A DNA stretch of 64,000 bases, taken from Chryseobacterium culicis. Lineage in GTDB: Bacteria; Bacteroidota; Bacteroidia; Flavobacteriales; Weeksellaceae. Below the pieces are notes generated by a model that did no database searches, was not told the origin of the DNA, and worked only from the letters and a program-made list of their open reading frames with translations. Position 1 is the stretch's first letter, and the number at the start of each line of letters is the position of its first letter. The position numbers and the translations under genes were made by a program. Of this stretch, positions 14,150 to 23,120 are shown in pieces. The stretch spans positions 186,001-250,000 of the forward strand of contig NZ_PCPP01000005.1 in the NCBI RefSeq assembly GCF_002979755.1, given 5' to 3'.

Positions 14150-17100
14150 TTAATTTTTTTCAACATTTATCTTAAAATTAACCTCATCTATTTCGATTTC
14201 GTTAAAATTTGAAAGTGAAGATACAATTTCTATTTTATTTGACAAGACTTCAGAAGAAATATATTCTTCATTTTTCTTAATATCATCAAGGAAAGGTGAG
14301 TTTTCTTCAATGGAGATACTAATCTTGTCTGTCAGTTCAAAGTCTTTATCTTTTCGCAGGTTTTGAATTCTGTTGATAAACTCTCTTGCGATCCCTTCAG
14401 ATTTTAATTCATCGGTTAACGTCAAATCTAATGCCACAGTTGTTTTACCATCGGAAGTAACAGTCCATCCCGGGATATCTTTTGTAGAAATTTCCACATC
14501 GTTAAGAGTGATTTCATATCCCTGAACATCTATTTTTCCTTCTTTTTCAAGATCGGCAATCTGTTCTGTAGTAAGATTGGCAATTTCGGCACCTACCACC
14601 TTCATATCTTTTCCTAATTTAGGACCAAGTGCTTTGAAGTTGGGCTTTATCTGTTTTACAATTAAGTGAGAAGCTTCTTCAGCATTGATTAACTGTAATT
14701 CTTTCACGTTTACTTCCTGTTTGATAAGATCTGCCACAGCAAGAATCTGTTCTTCTGTTTTAGAATCCAGTACAGGAACCAATACTTTTTGTAACGGCTG
14801 ACGAACTTTTACATTTTCTTTCTTTCTCAGAGAGAATACCATACTTGTAATGTTCTGAGCCAAATGTGTTTTCTCCACCAGATCCTGATCGATTAAGCTT
14901 TCATCAGCTACCGGGAAGTCTGTAAGGTGTACAGATTCACAGTTTTCTTTTCCGGTTACTTTATTTAAATCCTGATATAGCTGATCCATAAAGAACGGAG
15001 CAATAGGAGCAGATAGTTTAGCAACTACTTCAAGACAGGTATATAAAGTCTGGTAAGCAGAGATCTTGTCATCAGAATATTCTCCTTTCCAGAAACGTCT
15101 TCTGCATAATCTTACATACCAGTTACTCAGGTTGTCATTCACAAAGTTACTGATTGCTCTTGCCACTCTTGTTGGCTCATAGTCTTCATAGAATGCTTTT
15201 ACATCCTTGATCAGAAGGTTGAGTTCGGAAAGAATCCATCTGTCAATTTCAGGACGGTTTTCCACTTCTTTTTCTGAATAGTTGAAGCCATCCACATTCG
15301 CATATAAAGCAAAGAATGAATAGGTATTGTAAAGTGTTCCGAAGAACTTTCTTCTTACTTCGTCAATTCCTTCAATATCAAACTTCAGGTTTTCCCATGG
15401 GTTTGCATTGGAGATCATATACCAACGGGTAGCATCCGGTCCGTATACAGAAAGTGTTTCGAACGGATCTACAGCATTTCCTAAACGTTTTGACATCTTC
15501 TGCCCGTTCTTATCCAGAACAAGACCGTTACTCATTACGTTTTTATAAGCAACCGAATCAAACACAGCAGTTCCGATGGCGTGAAGCGTGTAGAACCATC
15601 CACGGGTCTGGTCAACCCCTTCTGCAATGAAATCAGCTGGGAATGCTTTATTGTTATCTATTAATTCTTTGTTTTCAAAAGGATAATGCAACTGCGCATA
15701 AGGCATGGAGCCTGAATCGAACCAAACATCAATCAGGTCACTTTCACGTCTCATTGCTTTTCCTGAATCAGAAACCAATACTACTTTGTCTACTACGTTT
15801 TTGTGAAGATCCACAAGCTCATAGTTAGATTCAGCCATATTTCCGATGATGAAACCTTTGAATGGGTTTTCAGTCATCAGTCCTGCAGCAATGGATTTCT
15901 CGATTTCATTGTATAGCTCTTCTACAGAACCGATGATCTTTTCTTCTTTCAAGTCATCTGTTCTCCAGATTGGCAACGGAATTCCCCAATATCTAGAACG
16001 GGAAAGGTTCCAGTCGTTTACATTTTCCAGCCAGTTGGCAAAACGTCCTTCTCCGGTAGCTTTCGGCTTCCAGTTGATTTCTTTGTTTAAATTAACCAGT
16101 CTGTCTTTTACAGCTGTCATTTTCACAAACCAGGAATCCAAAGGATAATACAATACCGGTTTATCTGTTCTCCAGCAGTGTGGATACGAGTGGACATATT
16201 TTTCTACTTTGAAGGCCTTGTTCTCTGTTTTCAACAGGATTGCAAGTTCTACATCCCATGATTTCTCAGGAGCAGTTCCTTCATCGTAATATTCGTTTTT
16301 GATATAAGTTCCGGAGAATATCTCTGGAACATTTTCTCCTTTGATGAATCTACCCTGTAAATCTACCAATGGAACAAGGTTGTCATTTTCATCTTTTACC
16401 AACATTGGCGGAATCTCAGGCTGAGCCATTTTAGCAACTCTCGCATCATCCGCACCGAAAGTAGGTGCCGTGTGAACGATACCTGTACCATCCTCCGTAG
16501 TTACGAAATCCCCTAAGATTACTCTGAATGCATTTTCAGCATTATCGTTGGGCGTAAACCAAGGAACTAATTGTTCATATCTCGTGTCAACAAGTTTATC
16601 TCCTGTAAACTCTTTTAAAACCTTAAAAGGAATTACTTTGGTTTCCGGAGTATAGCTGGCAAAATCTTCATCTGTACCTTCTGCATATTTTTTACCGAAA
16701 ACCTTAGGTAAAAGAACACTTGATAAAACAACTGTTACGGGTTCAAATGTATATTGATTGAAGGTTTTAACTACAACATATTCTATATCTCTTCCTACAG
16801 TAAGAGCGGTATTGGATGGCAACGTCCATGGAGTCGTCGTCCATGCAAGGATATGTACATCTCCGTCAACATCATTGAACAATGCTGAAGAGTCTTTCTT
16901 TACTTTAAACTGAGCCACAACCGTTGTATCTGAAACATCACGATAGGTTCCGGGCTGATTCAGCTCATGAGAAGAAAGTCCTGTTCCTGCTTTTGGAGAG
17001 TAAGGCTGGATGGTGTAACCTTTGTACAACAAGTCTTTATTATACAATTGTTTCAATAACCACCAAACGGTTTCCATATATTTTGACTTGTACGTGATGT

Positions 17101-17545
17101 ACGGATCATCAAGATCTACCCAATATCCGATTTTTTCGGTAAGGTTGTTCCAAACGTCTGTATAACGCATTACTGCTTCACGGCAAGCTTTGTTATAGTC
17201 TTCAATAGAGATTTTTTTGCCAATATCTTCTTTAGTGATTCCTAACTCTTTTTCTACACCCAGTTCCACAGGAAGACCATGCGTATCCCAGCCTGCTTTA
17301 CGGAAAACCTGCTTTCCGTTTTGAGTCTGGTAACGGCAGAAAATATCTTTCAATGCTCTTGCCATTACGTGGTGAATTCCAGGCATACCGTTTGCTGAAG
17401 GCGGACCTTCATAAAAAACAAACTCAGGATTTCCCTGACGAATCTCAACACTCTTATTGAAAGTTTTATTTTGTTTCCAAAATTCCGCTACATTCTCTGC
17501 TACGTCAATAAGGTTGAGGTTTTTGTATTCTTTAAATTGGCTCAT
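14150..17545 (-). CDS. ileS: Isoleucyl-tRNA synthetase
   Basis: Class I aminoacyl-tRNA synthetase of 1131 aa that charges tRNA-Ile. The HIGH-type motif is in PPSANGMPGIHHVMARAL (about 48-65). The editing domain (CP1) lies about 210-430 (HILAWTTTPWTLPSNTAL). KMSKS-type KMSKRLGNAV lies near 683. The anticodon-binding domain follows to about 900. The C-terminal extension (about 900-1131) is of the long bacterial type, close to the eukaryote-like class. The start ATG at 17543-17545 fits known N-termini. The gene has its own promoter candidate. Confidence 0.98.
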   Translation of the reverse strand: MSQFKEYKNLNLIDVAENVAEFWKQNKTFNKSVEIRQGNPEFVFYEGPPSANGMPGIHHVMARALKDIFCRYQTQNGKQVFRKAGWDTHGLPVELGVEKELGITKEDIGKKISIEDYNKACREAVMRYTDVWNNLTEKIGYWVDLDDPYITYKSKYMETVWWLLKQLYNKDLLYKGYTIQPYSPKAGTGLSSHELNQPGTYRDVSDTTVVAQFKVKKDSSALFNDVDGDVHILAWTTTPWTLPSNTALTVGRDIEYVVVKTFNQYTFEPVTVVLSSVLLPKVFGKKYAEGTDEDFASYTPETKVIPFKVLKEFTGDKLVDTRYEQLVPWFTPNDNAENAFRVILGDFVTTEDGTGIVHTAPTFGADDARVAKMAQPEIPPMLVKDENDNLVPLVDLQGRFIKGENVPEIFSGTYIKNEYYDEGTAPEKSWDVELAILLKTENKAFKVEKYVHSYPHCWRTDKPVLYYPLDSWFVKMTAVKDRLVNLNKEINWKPKATGEGRFANWLENVNDWNLSRSRYWGIPLPIWRTDDLKEEKIIGSVEELYNEIEKSIAAGLMTENPFKGFIIGNMAESNYELVDLHKNVVDKVVLVSDSGKAMRRESDLIDVWFDSGSMPYAQLHYPFENKELIDNNKAFPADFIAEGVDQTRGWFYTLHAIGTAVFDSVAYKNVMSNGLVLDKNGQKMSKRLGNAVDPFETLSVYGPDATRWYMISNANPWENLKFDIEGIDEVRRKFFGTLYNTYSFFALYANVDGFNYSEKEVENRPEIDRWILSELNLLIKDVKAFYEDYEPTRVARAISNFVNDNLSNWYVRLCRRRFWKGEYSDDKISAYQTLYTCLEVVAKLSAPIAPFFMDQLYQDLNKVTGKENCESVHLTDFPVADESLIDQDLVEKTHLAQNITSMVFSLRKKENVKVRQPLQKVLVPVLDSKTEEQILAVADLIKQEVNVKELQLINAEEASHLIVKQIKPNFKALGPKLGKDMKVVGAEIANLTTEQIADLEKEGKIDVQGYEITLNDVEISTKDIPGWTVTSDGKTTVALDLTLTDELKSEGIAREFINRIQNLRKDKDFELTDKISISIEENSPFLDDIKKNEEYISSEVLSNKIEIVSSLSNFNEIEIDEVNFKINVEKN

Positions 17546-17581
17546 TGTAAATATCTCAATATCGTTGATTAATTAAGTCTG

Positions 17582-17589
17582 CAAATTTA
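17582..17589 (-). promoter_or_regulatory. ileS -7 box
   Basis: TAAATTTG on the minus strand fits TAnnTTTG, 36 bases upstream of the ileS ATG. The following bases GCAGACTT also follow the -7 box of the MMPL gene at 54766. Confidence 0.5.
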
Positions 17590-17749
17590 CTAAAATTTGT
17601 CGGTTTATAATATATGTTTTATTTTGATATCTTCTATTAAAAAGTTCAATCTCAGAAATATAAATGAAGAAAGTGAGAAAACGTGAATGGTGAATGGTCA
17701 ATAAGTGAATTTTTCTGGGTGTTTTTTATATAAAATTTAATGCAATTTA
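17590..17749. other. Non-coding part of the ileS-M23 gap, first section
   Basis: No gene is supported in the 452-base gap 17546-17997. After the ileS promoter it holds AT-rich sequence with a short direct repeat, GTGAATG-GTGAATG near 17682. A dispersed repeat (17750-17817) and a stretch with CGCAAAG-type motifs follow. Confidence 0.5.
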
Positions 17750-17817
17750 TTCAATAGGATTGGGCTTTAGCCCGCTTAAATAATAAAAACAAATCCAATG
17801 GCTTTAGCCAAAACTTA
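17750..17817 (+). repeat. Dispersed double-hairpin repeat, copy 2
   Basis: TTCAATAGG, then TGGGCTTTAGCCC (17761-17773), AT-rich spacer, then TGGCTTTAGCCA (17799-17810) and AAACTTAA. It has the same architecture and orientation as the copies at 11734 and 47931. Confidence 0.9.
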
Positions 17818-17997
17818 ATGGTCACGCAAAGTTCACAGAGATCTATGGATAATATAAGATCGGTCGCAAAGGCGTTTCATTCAGCAGAGGAAATAGGGGT
17901 AAGAAAATACAATTGATTAGAAAAATAGGGTGGAGCAGCAACCGTTTATTGGCTGGAATTTTGTACATTTAAATAGACGTATAAAACCAAATGCTGT

Positions 17998-19686
17998 ATG
18001 AAAATCTTTTATCACTTGATGCTTTTTGTTTGTTTTATCAACACAAGCATTGTACAGGCTCAAAATAATTATCTACAGAATTATTTCCGGAATCCACTCA
18101 ATATTCCCATGCAGCTGGCGGCTAACTTCGGAGCAATCCGTACGAATCATTTTCATATGGGACTGGATCTGAGAACAAACAGCCTGGAAAATTTACCGGT
18201 TCTTGCAGCAGCAGAAGGTTATGTGAGTAGAATCAAAGTGGAGCGGTATGGATTTGGAAACGCCATATACATTACCCATCCCAATGGATATACTACGGTG
18301 TATGCTCACTTGAACAAATACTTCAATACGCTCGATGAATATGTAAAAGAAAAACAATATAAAGATGAAAAGTGGGAGCAGGACATAACGTTTCAACCTG
18401 GGCAGTTTCCTGTGGAGAAAGGACAGCAGATTGCCTTGAGTGGAAATACCGGAGGATCCGCAGGTCCGCATCTGCACTTTGAAATAAGAGATACCAAAAC
18501 AGAAGAGTGTCTTAATCCGTTACTTTTTGGATTTGCTATCCCTGATAATATAGCCCCAATTATCAGTGGAGTGTATTGGTATGACCGACGTTTCAGTACC
18601 TATGAACCCGGAGCTAACGCAATTGCAGTGAAAAAAACTGGAAGTGGCTATAGTGCGGATGTAATCCGTGTAAACTCCCCCTTAATAAGTTTTGGAGTGA
18701 AAGCCGTAGACAAAGCCAACAAAGGATTTAATCTTGGAATTTATCAGGCTGAATTGCTAATGGATGGCAAGCTGATTTACAGTTTTAAAATTGATAAAAT
18801 CCACTATGATGATACCCGTTATATCAACGGCTGTATAGATTATACTAAATTCATCAGAGATAAAATGGGAATTCAGCACCTGGCTGATTTACCCGGAATG
18901 AAACTTCAGAATTACAGCACTCCGAATTTGACAGGAGTTATCAATCTTCAGGATGAGGAAGTTCACAATATTGAAATGGTACTGAAAGATACAAAAGGAA
19001 ATACAAGCCGGTTAACAACAAAAGTTCAGTTAAACAAAACCTTAGAAAAAGTGTCTTCCACAGGGAAAACGGTAACACCTAACGAAGGAAAAACTATTAC
19101 CACTGAAAATACAGAGATTAGTTTCAGCAAAAATGCGGTCTATGATGCGGTCAATTTCAATGCCTATGAAAAGGCTGAGGCAGATCCTAATGCAGCTTCA
19201 AACAATATTGTTTTATACAATTCCTATATTCCGGTTCAGGATGAATATACTTTAAAAATAAAGCCAAATAGGAAATTAACCAATGCAGAAAAAGATAAAG
19301 CCGTTATGGTCCTTGATTATGGCAGTGATAAAAATGTTGTAAAGGTAAAATGGAATAATGATTGGGCAGAAGGGAAATTCAATAGATTAGGAGTTGTAAA
19401 ATTACTGATAGATAATGCTTTGCCGTCTGTTTCATCCGGCTGGGCAGAAGGAGCATTGGTGAATATCGGCTCTTTATTGCTCAAAGGAACAACGAAAACA
19501 GGAGATATTGTTTCATTCCGTGCAGAACTGGATGGTAAATGGCTTCGTTTTGCCCGTATAAAAGATAATTTTGTTTACACATTTGACGAAAAGTGCCCCA
19601 AAGGATCAGGTTCCCATACTTTAAAAGTAACCACATCGAATACCGCCGGAAATACAAACATACAAACCTTTACCTTTCAGAGATAA
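17998..19686 (+). CDS. Secreted M23-family (LytM) metallopeptidase
   Basis: Exported zinc endopeptidase or LytM-like protein of 562 aa that acts on or senses peptidoglycan. The signal peptide covers about 1-21 (cleavage after VQA). The M23 domain lies about 40-175, with zinc ligands in TNHFHMGLDLRT (His and Asp, about 48-56) and the HxH motif in GPHLHFEIRD (about 157-160). All ligands are present, so it should be active. The rest (about 180-562) is a long beta-rich region without a recognised family. It stands alone upstream of the pigment arm. Confidence 0.9.
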   Translation: MKIFYHLMLFVCFINTSIVQAQNNYLQNYFRNPLNIPMQLAANFGAIRTNHFHMGLDLRTNSLENLPVLAAAEGYVSRIKVERYGFGNAIYITHPNGYTTVYAHLNKYFNTLDEYVKEKQYKDEKWEQDITFQPGQFPVEKGQQIALSGNTGGSAGPHLHFEIRDTKTEECLNPLLFGFAIPDNIAPIISGVYWYDRRFSTYEPGANAIAVKKTGSGYSADVIRVNSPLISFGVKAVDKANKGFNLGIYQAELLMDGKLIYSFKIDKIHYDDTRYINGCIDYTKFIRDKMGIQHLADLPGMKLQNYSTPNLTGVINLQDEEVHNIEMVLKDTKGNTSRLTTKVQLNKTLEKVSSTGKTVTPNEGKTITTENTEISFSKNAVYDAVNFNAYEKAEADPNAASNNIVLYNSYIPVQDEYTLKIKPNRKLTNAEKDKAVMVLDYGSDKNVVKVKWNNDWAEGKFNRLGVVKLLIDNALPSVSSGWAEGALVNIGSLLLKGTTKTGDIVSFRAELDGKWLRFARIKDNFVYTFDEKCPKGSGSHTLKVTTSNTAGNTNIQTFTFQR

Positions 19687-19725
19687 ATAATCTTTTAATA
19701 CTTAAATCTTTTAATTTTAATTAAA

Positions 19726-19733
19726 TAAATTTG
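19726..19733 (+). promoter_or_regulatory. -7 box for the aryl-CoA ligase gene
   Basis: TAAATTTG fits TAnnTTTG and lies 20 bases upstream of the TTG start at 19754. Confidence 0.5.
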
Positions 19734-19753
19734 CCTTTTAAAAATTAAAATCA

Positions 19754-21046
19754 TTGGAATTTCATCCGTCAATTGAGAAAGCAGATATTCAGGAAATCAA
19801 ACTATTTCAGGAAGAAAAACTTCATGAGCTTTTGGCTTATCTTGAAACGAATTCTCCTTTTTATCAGAAACTGTTCAAAGAAAATAATATCCATATTGCA
19901 GACATTCGTACGTTGGAAGATCTTCAGAAGATTCCTACCACTACAAAGAATGATCTTCAGCAGTATAACCATGATTTTTTCTGTATAACACCAGATAAAA
20001 TTGTGGATTACAGTACTACTTCCGGAACATTGGGAGATCCGGTTACTTTCGGATTGTCAGATAGCGATCTTGAAAGACTTGCTTATAATGAGGCAATATC
20101 GTTTGCCTGTGCAGGGATTCAGAAAGGAGATGTTGTTCAGATGATTACCACTATAGACAAGCGGTTTATGGCGGGGCTTGCCTATTTTCTGGGCTTAAGA
20201 AAAATGGGTGCGAGTGTAGTAAGAATGGGACCCGGAATTCCTGAACTACAATGGGATTCTATTTTCAGATACAAACCTAAATATTTGATTACCGTTCCTT
20301 CTTTTCTGTTGAAAATGATTGACTATGCGGAAAAACACGGATTGGATTATAAAAATTCCAGTGTTTATGGTGCAGTATGTATCGGAGAAAGTATCAAAAA
20401 TCAGGATTTTACAGATAATATTCTTTCACAGAAGATCAAAGAAAAGTGGGATATCAAACTCTTTTCCACCTATGCCTCTACTGAAATGAGTACTGCTTTT
20501 ACGGAATGTGAACTCCAGATCGGAGGGCATCATCATCCGGAACTGATCATTACAGAAATTCTTGATGATAATGGTAATCCTGTGAAAGAAGGAGAAAGTG
20601 GTGAACTGACGATTACAACTTTAGGGGTAGAAGCTATTCCTCTGCTAAGATTTAAAACGGGAGATATTGTAACAGCTCACTACGAACCCTGTCAGTGTGG
20701 AAGAAATACGATGAGGCTAGGGCCAGTGATAGGCAGAAAACAGCAGATGATCAAGTATAAAGGAACCACACTGTATCCGCCTGCAATGAACGATATTTTG
20801 AATGATTTCAATACTATCCTGTGCTATCAGATTGTCATTCAGGCCAACGAAATCGGACTTGACGAAATTATCATCAAATTAAGTACTGAAGCGGAACACG
20901 AAGGCTTTGTGAATGAAGTAAGAGACCATTTCCGTGCAAAGCTGAGAGTAAGTCCGAAAATTGAAATTATAGATTTTGATATCCTCTCTAAAACAGTTTT
21001 TAATCCAAACAGCAGAAAACCCATTACTTTTATTGATTTAAGGTAA
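19754..21046 (+). CDS. Phenylacetate-CoA ligase (PaaK)-like acyl-activating enzyme
   Basis: Adenylate-forming ligase of 430 aa. The ATP-binding P-loop is VDYSTTSGTLGDPVTFG (about 84-98) and the substrate/adenylate region is STYASTEMSTAF (about 238-249). RFKTGDIVTAHYEPCQCGR (about 299-317) is the PaaK signature with its Cys pair, and the C-terminal domain follows. The only possible start is TTG at 19754. The reading frame has a stop at 19739 and the next Met is far inside. In flexirubin and aryl polyene loci such ligases are thought to activate the coumarate starter. Here it stands next to tyrosine ammonia-lyase and a halogenase, which supports 4-coumarate (inferred) as substrate. Confidence 0.87.
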   Translation: MEFHPSIEKADIQEIKLFQEEKLHELLAYLETNSPFYQKLFKENNIHIADIRTLEDLQKIPTTTKNDLQQYNHDFFCITPDKIVDYSTTSGTLGDPVTFGLSDSDLERLAYNEAISFACAGIQKGDVVQMITTIDKRFMAGLAYFLGLRKMGASVVRMGPGIPELQWDSIFRYKPKYLITVPSFLLKMIDYAEKHGLDYKNSSVYGAVCIGESIKNQDFTDNILSQKIKEKWDIKLFSTYASTEMSTAFTECELQIGGHHHPELIITEILDDNGNPVKEGESGELTITTLGVEAIPLLRFKTGDIVTAHYEPCQCGRNTMRLGPVIGRKQQMIKYKGTTLYPPAMNDILNDFNTILCYQIVIQANEIGLDEIIIKLSTEAEHEGFVNEVRDHFRAKLRVSPKIEIIDFDILSKTVFNPNSRKPITFIDLR

Positions 21047-21086
21047 AAATTAAAAATAAAGAGTCGATAGAGATTTTCTTTTATAA

Positions 21087-21094
21087 TATCTTTG
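21087..21094 (+). promoter_or_regulatory. -7 box before gene at 21123
   Basis: TATCTTTG fits TAnnTTTG, 28 bases upstream of the ATG. Confidence 0.45.
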
Positions 21095-21122
21095 GGCTCT
21101 TAAAATAAAAAGCTAATACACT

Positions 21123-21731
21123 ATGAAAAAACTATTATTGCTGGTCTTTGTAGCTATAATGACCACCGCTTTCGGACAGGAAAAAATGAAATTAGTTGCC
21201 GGAAGTTTGGGTGTTTTGAAAGATCAGACTGAAGTAAACGTTGAGGTTAAGTTTGAGAATGTACTATTTATGAAAGAAAATATTACAGAAACTCAATATC
21301 TTGAAAACAGGAAAAAACAAGTTCTTGACAATCCTAAAAGAGGAGAAGAAGCATGGAAACAATGGATTGGAGAATGGGAAAAATACAAAAAGGAATATTA
21401 TGTGGACTATTTTGCAAAGGGTTTGAATAAGACCTATAAAAATATTTCATTTAAAAAAGATGCTGCTGCAAAATATACCCTGCGCTTGGAAACAAATTGG
21501 ATATTTCCGGGCTGGCATGCCGGAATTACTGCAATGACTGCTGAAATATCAGGTAAAATAAAACTGGTGGAAACAGATAATCCTTCTGTTGTTTTAGCTG
21601 AAGTAGAACTTAATAAGTTTGATAAATTTGTGCAAAATAAAGAATTTGTAATGGAGTACGGGAGAATAGCCTCAGCCTATGATTCTGCCGGAAGGTATTT
21701 AGGAAGAGAAATTAAAAAGTCTTTAAAATAA
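21123..21731 (+). CDS. Secreted protein of unknown function
   Basis: Unrecognised protein of 202 aa with a signal peptide (about 1-18, cleavage after AFG). The mature part is mixed alpha/beta, rich in Lys and Glu, with WIFPGWHAGITAMTAEISG (about 134-152) as the most distinctive block. It has no lipobox and no later membrane helix. It lies between the aryl-CoA ligase and the convergent halogenase with a terminator behind it. A role in pigment export or assembly is possible from position only. Confidence 0.72.
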   Translation: MKKLLLLVFVAIMTTAFGQEKMKLVAGSLGVLKDQTEVNVEVKFENVLFMKENITETQYLENRKKQVLDNPKRGEEAWKQWIGEWEKYKKEYYVDYFAKGLNKTYKNISFKKDAAAKYTLRLETNWIFPGWHAGITAMTAEISGKIKLVETDNPSVVLAEVELNKFDKFVQNKEFVMEYGRIASAYDSAGRYLGREIKKSLK

Positions 21732-21734
21732 AAC

Positions 21735-21767
21735 AAAAAACGGTCTGAAATTTCAGACCGTTTTTTT
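21735..21767. terminator. Bidirectional terminator
   Basis: ACGGTCTGAAA pairs with TTTCAGACCGT, flanked by A-run and T-run. It serves both the secreted protein and the convergent halogenase gene. Confidence 0.88.
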
Positions 21768-23022
21768 ATTGTTGACTTTGCTGCTCCTGTTTTTCTAATT
21801 TAATCAGGTTCGCAAGATTTTTAATAACTGTATCGTGCTTTTTCACAAAAGGATTGTCTTTATTCCACACATAACCTGCTAAAACAGCACAGATCTTTTT
21901 CTTGACATCCGGATTTTCCGGCTGGTGGAAGAAGAGCTCCTGAAGATTTCCGGTATACCATTCTTTTACATAGGTGGTGAAAACATCCACTCCGTATAAA
22001 ATATAATCTGAATATTCCGTCTGCCAGTCAATTTTTTCTCCGTTTAATTGTCTTAGAGCCAGTTTTGCTGCCAGCATTCCGGATTCTGTGGCAAAAGCCA
22101 TTCCTGAAGAGAAAACGGGGTCAAGAAATTCTGAAGCATTCCCCGTTAAAGCAAATCCGTCTCCGAATATACTTTTAACCGAACAGGAATAATCTTTAAG
22201 ATGCTTGGGTTCAAAAAGGAAATCTACCTCTCCAAAACGTTTTACATAATAATCAGAAAGAGAAATTGCCATTTTCAAAGCTTCAGCAGGATCTCCGTTT
22301 TCAGATAATTGATCAATATATTCGGTAGGTCCTACAATTCCCACACTGGTGTTTCCGTTAGAAAAAGGAATGACCCAAAGCCATACTTCGGTTTCAATAA
22401 TGTCAAAAGAAATTAAAGTACCTTCCTCTCCCGGTTCTCTGTTAATATCATCTACATGAGAGAAAATGGCAGAGTGAGGAGATAGTTTTGAAGGTTTTTC
22501 AAGGTCTAGCAGACGAGGGAGTACTCTTCCGTAGCCGCTGGAATCAATAACAAACTTAGCATGGATTTCTTTCGTTTCTCCATCCTTATTTTTTACCGTA
22601 GTCACAGAATCCGTTCCGTCAAATTTTATGTCAATAACTTCGGTTTCAAATTCAAGATCAATTCCTTTATTAATAACTTCCTGAGCAAGAGTATTATCAA
22701 AATCAGCTCTCGGAACCTGCCAGGTCCAGTCCCAGCCTTCCCCGAATTTGTTGCTGAAATCAAAAATGCAGACTTCTTCACCACGAAGAAAACGGGCTCC
22801 CAACTTTTTTTCAAAGCCCATTTTGTCTAATGCAGGGAAAAGTCCGGCCTCATCAAAGTGGTCCATTACCCTTGGAATTAAGCTTTCACCCACTACCAGT
22901 CTGGGGAATTTTGTCTTTTCGACTACTTTTACGTTGACGTTATTCTTCTTTAAGTACGAAGAAGACACGCATCCGGAAGGTCCAGCTCCGATTACAAGAA
23001 CGTCAACAAATTCTTTGCTCAT
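21766..23022 (-). CDS. Flavin-dependent halogenase-like FAD oxidoreductase
   Basis: FAD enzyme of 418 aa. The dinucleotide-binding motif VIGAGPSGCVSSSYL is at the N-terminus (about 10-24). VVGESLIPRVMDHFDEAGLF (about 43-62) is typical of the geranylgeranyl-reductase/halogenase group. The halogenase-type WxWxIP motif appears as WLWVIPF (about 214-220), and an earlier tryptophan-rich segment, WDWTWQVPRADFD (about 98-110), fits too. Flexirubins of some Chryseobacterium relatives are chlorinated on the phenyl ring, so chlorination of the aryl part is a reasonable inference. A non-halogenating monooxygenase or reductase cannot be excluded. It is divergent from tyrosine ammonia-lyase with almost touching promoters. 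Confidence 0.82.
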   Translation of the reverse strand: MSKEFVDVLVIGAGPSGCVSSSYLKKNNVNVKVVEKTKFPRLVVGESLIPRVMDHFDEAGLFPALDKMGFEKKLGARFLRGEEVCIFDFSNKFGEGWDWTWQVPRADFDNTLAQEVINKGIDLEFETEVIDIKFDGTDSVTTVKNKDGETKEIHAKFVIDSSGYGRVLPRLLDLEKPSKLSPHSAIFSHVDDINREPGEEGTLISFDIIETEVWLWVIPFSNGNTSVGIVGPTEYIDQLSENGDPAEALKMAISLSDYYVKRFGEVDFLFEPKHLKDYSCSVKSIFGDGFALTGNASEFLDPVFSSGMAFATESGMLAAKLALRQLNGEKIDWQTEYSDYILYGVDVFTTYVKEWYTGNLQELFFHQPENPDVKKKICAVLAGYVWNKDNPFVKKHDTVIKNLANLIKLEKQEQQSQQ

Positions 23023-23023
23023 C

Positions 23024-23059
23024 TTTGATTTTTTATTTTAATAATAACTTTTATCTTTG
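23024..23059 (+). promoter_or_regulatory. Tyrosine ammonia-lyase promoter candidate
   Basis: TATCTTTG (23052-23059) fits TAnnTTTG, with TTTG at 23024-23027, 24 bases upstream. The leader to the ATG at 23121 would be about 55 bases. Confidence 0.5.
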
Positions 23060-23062
23060 CCG

Positions 23063-23096
23063 CAAAATTAGTGACAAATAATTAATATTTTACAAA
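23063..23096 (-). promoter_or_regulatory. Halogenase promoter candidate
   Basis: On the minus strand TAATTTTG (23063-23070) fits TAnnTTTG and TTTG (23093-23096) lies 22 bases upstream. Its -7 box is only 3 bases from that of the divergent ammonia-lyase promoter. Confidence 0.55.
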
Positions 23097-23120
23097 ATTA
23101 TCAACTATTACTTTTAATTG

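Noticed and set aside
17750..17817. Repeat with GGGCTTTAGCCC considered as a rho-independent terminator
   Set aside because: The hairpin is followed by AT-rich sequence without a T-run, and the same two-hairpin block recurs at 11734 and 47931, so a dispersed element fits better.
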